From positions 186,001 to 250,000 of the forward strand of contig NZ_VDQT01000002.1 of the NCBI RefSeq assembly GCF_007667275.1: 64,000 bases of DNA, written 5' to 3'. The notes under the pieces are model-generated. The model was given only the letters and a program-made list of their open reading frames with translations, was not told the DNA's origin and made no database searches. The number at the start of each line of letters is the position of its first letter. Position 1 is the stretch's first letter. The stretch is from Stenotrophomonas rhizophila. GTDB taxonomy: Bacteria; Pseudomonadota; Gammaproteobacteria; Xanthomonadales; Xanthomonadaceae. Positions 59,612 through 64,000 of the stretch are shown piece by piece. Both the position numbers and the translations under genes were made by a program.

Positions 59612-61501
59612 ATGACCGATTGGTCCCTCGACCAAGCCCGCAAGACCTACTCGATTCCGCATTGGGCGGATGGCTACTTCGACGTGGATCAGGCTGGACA
59701 CATGGTGGTGAGACCGACTGGCCAGGACGGCCCGGTGGTGTCGTTGCCGCAGATCGTGGACGCCGCGCGCGCGGGCGGGGCCAAGCTGCCGCTGCTGGTA
59801 CGCTTCCCGGACATCCTTGGCCAGCGCCTGGGCAAGCTGCAGGCCGCGTTCGGCCGGGCCCAGGCCGACTGGGACTACCCGGGCGGCTACACAGCCGTGT
59901 ACCCGATCAAGGTGAACCAGCACCGTGGCGTGGCCGGCACCCTGGCCAGCCACCACGGCGAGGGCTTCGGCCTGGAAGCGGGCAGCAAGCCGGAACTGAT
60001 GGCGGTGCTGGCCCTGTCGCGACCGGGCGGGCTGATCGTCTGCAACGGCTACAAGGACCGTGAGTACATCCGCCTGGCGCTGATCGGGCGCAAGCTGGGC
60101 CTGCAGACCTTCATCGTGATCGAGAAGCCCTCCGAGCTGAAGCTGGTGCTGGAGGAAGCCAAGGCGCTGGACGTGAAGCCGGGCCTGGGCGTGCGCATGC
60201 GCCTGGCCTCGCTGGGCGCGGGCAAGTGGCAGAACAGCGGCGGCGACAAGGCCAAGTTCGGGCTGTCCCCGCGGCAGCTGCTGGACCTGTGGAAGTCGCT
60301 GCGCGACACCGAATACGCCGACTGCCTGAGCCTGCTGCATTTCCATATGGGCTCGCAGATCTCCAACGTGCGCGACATCGCCAACGGCATGCGCGAAGCC
60401 ACCCGCTACTTCGTGGAGCTCTCGCGCCTGGGCGCGAAGATCACCCACGTGGACGTGGGCGGCGGGCTTGGCGTGGACTACGAAGGCACCCGCTCGCGCA
60501 GTTTCTGCTCGATCAATTACGGGCTGGATTCGTACGCCGGCAACATCGTGCAGCCGCTGGCCAACGCCTGCGAAGAGCACGGCCTGACCCCGCCGCGCAT
60601 CGTCACCGAGTGCGGCCGCGCGATGACCGCGCACCACGCGGTACTGATCGCCAACGTCTCGGAAGTGGAAGAGGCGCAGGAGGGCCGCGTGCCCGACCAG
60701 CACGACGACGAGCCCGCCGCGATCCGCCACCTGCGCGAGATCCATGCCGACCTGGACCAGCGCCCGGCGGTGGAGCTGTTCCAGGAGGCGCAGCACTTCC
60801 ATGCCGAAGGCCTGTCCAGCTATGCGCTGGGCCAGATCGACCTGCCGCAGCGGGCGCGCATCGATGATCTGTTCTATGCCATCGCCCATGCGGTGCGTGC
60901 ACGCCTGAGCTACGACGAGAAGAGCCACCGTCCGGCGCTGGACGAGCTCAACGAGCGCCTGGTGGACAAGTACTTCGTCAACTTCAGCGTGTTCGAGTCG
61001 ATCCCCGATGCCTGGGCGATCGACCAGGTGTTTCCGATCGTGCCGATCGAGCGCCTGGACGAAGCGCCGCAACGTCGCGGCATCATCGCCGACATGACCT
61101 GCGATTCGGACGGCATGGTGAAGACCTACGTCGAGAACGAAAGCCTGGACACCTCGCTGCCGCTGCACGCGGTGCGCCCGGGCGAAAGCTACCGCATCGG
61201 CTTCTTCATGGTCGGGGCGTACCAGGAGATCCTCGGCGACATCCACAACCTGTTCGGCGACACCGACGCGGTGGAAGTGCTGGCCGATGCCGATGGCTAC
61301 GCGATCACCCAGCAGCGTCGTGGCGATACCACCGACGTGATGCTGGACTACGTGGGCTACAGCCTGGCCGACCTGCGTGCCAGCTATGCCGACCGCGTGG
61401 CCGCCGCCCAGCTGTCGCCGGAACGCGCGCAGGAGCTGTCCGAGGCGCTGGAAGCCGGCTTGACCGGCTACACCTACCTGTCCGACGAGCCGCTGATCTG
61501 A
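59612..61501 (+). CDS. speA: SpeA, biosynthetic arginine decarboxylase
   Basis: 629 residues from ATG 59612 (MTDWSLDQARKTYSI); upstream in-frame codons run through the regulatory repeat. Fold III PLP decarboxylase: PLP lysine in AVYPIKVNQHRG (about residue 100), FGLEAGSKPELMAVLAL, LHFHMGSQISNVRDI, VDVGGGLGVDYEGTRS, TECGRAMTAHHAVLI and the C-terminal IADMTCDSDGMVKTYV with the catalytic Cys, then FMVGAYQEILGDIHNLFGD. It converts arginine to agmatine, the first step of the agmatine route to putrescine. Together with speE it gives spermidine. Confidence 0.96.
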   Translation: MTDWSLDQARKTYSIPHWADGYFDVDQAGHMVVRPTGQDGPVVSLPQIVDAARAGGAKLPLLVRFPDILGQRLGKLQAAFGRAQADWDYPGGYTAVYPIKVNQHRGVAGTLASHHGEGFGLEAGSKPELMAVLALSRPGGLIVCNGYKDREYIRLALIGRKLGLQTFIVIEKPSELKLVLEEAKALDVKPGLGVRMRLASLGAGKWQNSGGDKAKFGLSPRQLLDLWKSLRDTEYADCLSLLHFHMGSQISNVRDIANGMREATRYFVELSRLGAKITHVDVGGGLGVDYEGTRSRSFCSINYGLDSYAGNIVQPLANACEEHGLTPPRIVTECGRAMTAHHAVLIANVSEVEEAQEGRVPDQHDDEPAAIRHLREIHADLDQRPAVELFQEAQHFHAEGLSSYALGQIDLPQRARIDDLFYAIAHAVRARLSYDEKSHRPALDELNERLVDKYFVNFSVFESIPDAWAIDQVFPIVPIERLDEAPQRRGIIADMTCDSDGMVKTYVENESLDTSLPLHAVRPGESYRIGFFMVGAYQEILGDIHNLFGDTDAVEVLADADGYAITQQRRGDTTDVMLDYVGYSLADLRASYADRVAAAQLSPERAQELSEALEAGLTGYTYLSDEPLI

Positions 61502-61541
61502 TCGGCGGGGTGCACGGTGGCAGGCATGGCGCGGCGGCTCG

Positions 61542-61865
61542 ATGAGCAGCCGCGCCATCTTCCATCTGTTCCTGCATGCCGCGGTGCCGGCACTGCTGGC
61601 GTGGATGTTCTGGCGCAAGCGGTTCCTGTCGGCGTGGGCATTGCTGCTGCTCGGCTGGATCATTGACCTGGACCACCTGCTGGCGGATCCGATCTATGCG
61701 CCGAACCGCTGCAGCATCGGCTTCCATCCGTTGCATACGGCGCCGGCGATCGCGGTGTACGCGGGGTTGTGTGTACCGAAGAAGACGCGGCTGTTTGGAA
61801 TCGGGTTGATCATCCACATCGTGCTGGATGCCATCGACTGTTGGTGGATGCACTCAGCCCGGTAG
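61542..61865 (+). CDS. DUF6122 family small membrane protein
   Basis: 107 residues, three or four membrane helices. Family landmarks: IFHLFLHAAVPALLAWMFW at the N-terminus, GWIIDLDHLLADPIYAPNRCSIGFHPLHT with conserved Asp and His residues, and IGLIIHIVLDAIDCWWM near the end. The conserved D-x-D-H and H-P-L-H pattern recalls metal-dependent membrane hydrolases such as YdjM, but activity is not established. It begins 40 bp after the speA stop on the same strand. A degenerate REP overlaps its end. Confidence 0.82.
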   Translation: MSSRAIFHLFLHAAVPALLAWMFWRKRFLSAWALLLLGWIIDLDHLLADPIYAPNRCSIGFHPLHTAPAIAVYAGLCVPKKTRLFGIGLIIHIVLDAIDCWWMHSAR

Positions 61866-61955
61866 CGCCGACTGTGAGTGGGCTGCCGCGCGAAGCGCGG
61901 GATCCGGGCGTTGGTTGTCTGTCGCCAAAGGCAGCCGACTAACAGTCGGCACTAC
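61863..61955. repeat. REP pair between the DUF6122 gene and phoQ
   Basis: A degenerate forward element with GTAG head (GTAGCGCCGACTGTGAGT) at 61863-61880 and an intact reverse element GCCGACTAACAGTCGGC with CTAC end at 61934-61955. They separate convergent genes. Confidence 0.7.
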
Positions 61956-61966
61956 CCGTCGGGCCG

Positions 61967-63292
61967 TCAACCCGCTGGCAACGTCAACATTGCCTGCAAC
62001 CCCGGGGCGCCATTGCGCAGCACCAGGCTGCCGCCGTAACTCTCGGCAATGTCCGCCACGATCGCCAGGCCCAGGCCGCTGCCCGGCGCGCGCTGGTCCA
62101 GCCGGACGCCACGACCCAGCACGCGTTCGAGATCGGCTTCCGGCAGCCCGCTGCCATCGTCGCTGACCTCGATCCGTAAACCGGATCCCACCTGGATCAC
62201 CGTGACCTCGACCCGCTGCGCGGCCCACTTGCCTGCGTTGTCCAGCAGGTTGCCCAGCATCTCTTCCAGGTCCTCGCGCGCGCCGGCGAACACGCCCGCC
62301 GCGTCCGCATCGCAGGCAAAGACCACGGCGCGCTCGCCATGCACGCGCTGCATCAACCCGCACAGTGCGCCCAGCACCGGGGCCACCGGTGTGCGCTGCT
62401 GGTGGTCGGCGGCCATGCCTGCGGCCAGGTAGCGGTCGATGCTGGCCTGCATGCGCGCGGTCTCGCTGCGCAGGGTCCGCCGCCAGTCGGTACCTGCGCC
62501 GGCGGCTTCGTTGCTCAGCACGCTGAGCGGTGTCTTCAGCGCGTGCGCCAGGTCGCCGGCACTGCGCCGGGCGCGCTGCACCATGCGCCCGTGATGGTCC
62601 AGCAGGGCGTTGAGCTCGGCCGCCAACGGCGCGACCTCGCGCACCAGGCCCTGCTGCGGGAAGCGTACGTCCTCGCCGTTGCGCACCTGTTCGGCAATGC
62701 GCCCCAGCTCGGCCAACGGACGCAGGCCGTAATGCACCTGGGTGACCAGTACCGCGAACCACAGCGCGATCAGAACCAGCAGGGCAAGCGCCGTGCGTTG
62801 CCGGAAGGCGGTGACCTGGGCGTCGAGCTGGCTGCGGTCGGCGGCCACCACCACCCGCAGCGGTGTGTCCGCGCGCGGCAGGGTGACCTGCTGGGCCAGG
62901 GCGCGCAGCGGCTGCTGCAACGGTCCGCTGGTGTCGAACGGCAGCGCCGGTCCGGTGCGCAGCGCGGCGGGTGCCGCCAGCGTTTCGTCCCACAGCGAAC
63001 GCGACTGTGCCAGCGGTTGTCCGGTGGCATCGAGCAGCTGCCAGTACGCGCCGGAAAACACCCGGCGGTAGCGTTCGTCGCGCAGCTCGTCGCGCACCTG
63101 CACGCCACCCTGTGCGTCCACTTCGACCAGCGCCAGAACCGCGATCAGGTCGTTGCCCAGCTGCTGGTCCAGCGCGGTTCGCGCCGAGCGCTCGAACATC
63201 GCCCCGAGCCACCACGTGGCCAGCGCCGAGACCAGCACCATGCCCAGGCCACCGGCCAGCAGCAGGCGGCTGCGCAGCGAGCGGCTCTTCAT
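61967..63292 (-). CDS. phoQ: Sensor histidine kinase, PhoQ-like
   Basis: 441 residues. TM1 at about 8-30, a periplasmic sensor of about 130 residues, TM2 near 168-185, then a HAMP-like segment (LRPLAELGRIAEQVRNGED). The H-box is DLAHALKTPLSVL with the phospho-acceptor His (about 248), the N-box LEEMLGNLLDNAGKWA, and the G-boxes DDGSGLPE and GSGLGLAIV. The periplasmic part is not strongly acidic as in enteric PhoQ, so the stimulus may differ. The ATG at 63290-63292 overlaps the end of the response regulator gene (4 bases), a normal two-component operon. Confidence 0.87.
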   Translation of the reverse strand: MKSRSLRSRLLLAGGLGMVLVSALATWWLGAMFERSARTALDQQLGNDLIAVLALVEVDAQGGVQVRDELRDERYRRVFSGAYWQLLDATGQPLAQSRSLWDETLAAPAALRTGPALPFDTSGPLQQPLRALAQQVTLPRADTPLRVVVAADRSQLDAQVTAFRQRTALALLVLIALWFAVLVTQVHYGLRPLAELGRIAEQVRNGEDVRFPQQGLVREVAPLAAELNALLDHHGRMVQRARRSAGDLAHALKTPLSVLSNEAAGAGTDWRRTLRSETARMQASIDRYLAAGMAADHQQRTPVAPVLGALCGLMQRVHGERAVVFACDADAAGVFAGAREDLEEMLGNLLDNAGKWAAQRVEVTVIQVGSGLRIEVSDDGSGLPEADLERVLGRGVRLDQRAPGSGLGLAIVADIAESYGGSLVLRNGAPGLQAMLTLPAG

Positions 63293-63951
63293 GGGTGCGC
63301 CGAGAGGCGGAAGCCCTGGCCGCGGTGGGTGTGGATGAGGGTACTGCCGAGCTTGCGGCGGATGCGCCCGATCAGCACATCCAGCGTGTTGGAATCCGGG
63401 TCGAAGCCGGCTTCATACACATGCTCGCCCAGCCGCGAACGGCTGATCACCACGTCCGGATGGTGCATGAAATAGCTCAGGATGCGGTGCTCCTGCGGAC
63501 TCAGCGGCAGCAGCACGCCATCCAGCTCGAAGCGCCCGGCATTGACGTCCAGGCGCAGCGGGCCGCACTGCAGGCGCGGACTGGCGTGGCCGGCGCTGCG
63601 GCGGATCAGCGCGCGCAGGCGCAGCAGCAGCTCTTCGGGCTGGAACGGCTTGGTAAGGAAATCATCGGCGCCGGCGTCGAACCCGGCCAGCTTGTCGTGC
63701 CAGCGGCTGCGCGCGGTGAGCACCAGCACCGGGAAGTCACGTCCGGCCTGGCGCCAGCGTTCGATCACGCTCAGTCCGTCCAGTCCCGGCAGGCCCAGGT
63801 CGACCACGGCCGCGGCGATGTCTTCCACCTGGCCCTGGTACTCGGCGTCCACGCCCTCGCTGCTGTGCACCACCACGTAACCGGCGTCTTCCAGCAGCAG
63901 CTGCAGCTGGCTGGCGAGCAGGGCATCGTCCTCGGCAAGCAGGAGTCGCAT
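63289..63951 (-). CDS. phoP: OmpR-family response regulator, PhoP-like
   Basis: 220 residues. Receiver domain with acidic pair EDD (7-9), phospho-Asp51 in AAVVDLGLPG, Thr in VLTARSRW and Lys in FLTKPFQPEELLLRL. The C-terminal winged helix has LPLSPQEHRILSYFMHHPDVVIS, VYEAGFDPDSNTLDVLIGRIRRKLG and IHTHRGQGFRLS. In xanthomonads this protein with the adjacent kinase controls low-Mg and peptide-resistance responses. The start ATG 63949-63951 overlaps the TGA of the upstream PepSY gene (ATGA), so all three are co-transcribed. PhoP by family resemblance and context. Confidence 0.88.
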   Translation of the reverse strand: MRLLLAEDDALLASQLQLLLEDAGYVVVHSSEGVDAEYQGQVEDIAAAVVDLGLPGLDGLSVIERWRQAGRDFPVLVLTARSRWHDKLAGFDAGADDFLTKPFQPEELLLRLRALIRRSAGHASPRLQCGPLRLDVNAGRFELDGVLLPLSPQEHRILSYFMHHPDVVISRSRLGEHVYEAGFDPDSNTLDVLIGRIRRKLGSTLIHTHRGQGFRLSAHP

Positions 63952-64000
63952 CAGTCCTCTTCCATCTTGAGCAGGCGGCCGCTGGTCGCATCATAGTCCA
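63951..64000 (-). CDS. C-terminal end of a PepSY domain protein (partial)
   Basis: Only the last 15 codons are present: DYDATSGRLLKMEED then TGA at 63951-63953. The Tyr/Asp..TG.LL pattern is the end of a PepSY repeat (EVDATTGKVL type), and PepSY genes usually precede phoPQ operons in this family. The 5' part is beyond the right edge. Product call is therefore tentative. Confidence 0.6.
   Translation of the reverse strand, partial: DYDATSGRLLKMEED

Noticed and set aside
59591..61663. 690-codon minus-strand open frame opposite speA
   Set aside because: Antisense shadow in GC-rich DNA; speA on the plus strand has full family motifs and start context.

Overview
The window is high-GC gammaproteobacterial DNA that fits Stenotrophomonas or a very close Xanthomonadaceae relative. 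The grounds are a gene set typical of that family (bioB-F-H-SDR-C, speA/speE, phoPQ with a PepSY gene, ubiK-P-II, TonB-dependent receptors next to glycosidases), a protein ending in an XVIPCD-type type IV secretion domain, and many short GTAG-headed REP palindromes of the kind called SMAG in S. maltophilia. Nothing was run against a database; all family names rest on motifs read directly.

Layout. 0-9.6 kb: the 5' end of mnmG, a Gly/Tyr-rich lipoprotein, a PLP dehydratase with a DUF218 protein, and a five-gene biotin cluster (bioB-bioF-bioH-SDR-bioC, minus strand) divergent from comF. A BirA-like operator lies in the bioB-comF gap. 9.6-25.1 kb: an apparent N-acetylgalactosamine locus. The minus-strand operon encodes isomerase/deaminase, ROK kinase, tagatose-bisphosphate aldolase subunit, DeoR regulator, deacetylase and MFS permease. 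The divergent plus-strand genes encode a GH31 glycosidase (with a terminal frameshift), a TonB receptor and a GH109 glycosidase. 25-28 kb: REP array, tRNA-Arg(CCG), ubiA, short-chain fatty acid transporter.

28.1-33.8 kb: the most unusual segment. It holds full-length homologues of type I restriction-modification subunits R and M, a one-TRD S-like protein and an XRE regulator. The catalytic motifs of both the R and the M homologue are replaced although the reading frames are intact. This looks like a selected, enzymatically dead HsdRMS-like system.

34-46.5 kb: a Gln-rich microprotein, a QEGLA-motif putative metallopeptidase, a VOC protein, two lipoproteins followed by a large peptidoglycan hydrolase with a type IV secretion tail (probable effector with immunity), a Cof phosphatase, an asparagine-synthetase homologue without the Cys nucleophile, a basic secretory protein-type protease and a second TonB receptor.

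46.6-53.9 kb: a lower-GC island of unrecognised genes, decayed ORFs and three scattered fragments of comM. It ends at an intact comM, which points to repeated insertions at that gene, possibly by a Tn7-like element. 54-64 kb: core genes comM, ubiK, P-II, a RIO-type kinase, lpxO, speE/speA (divergent, sharing a long inverted repeat), a DUF6122 protein, and phoQ-phoP with the end of a PepSY gene.
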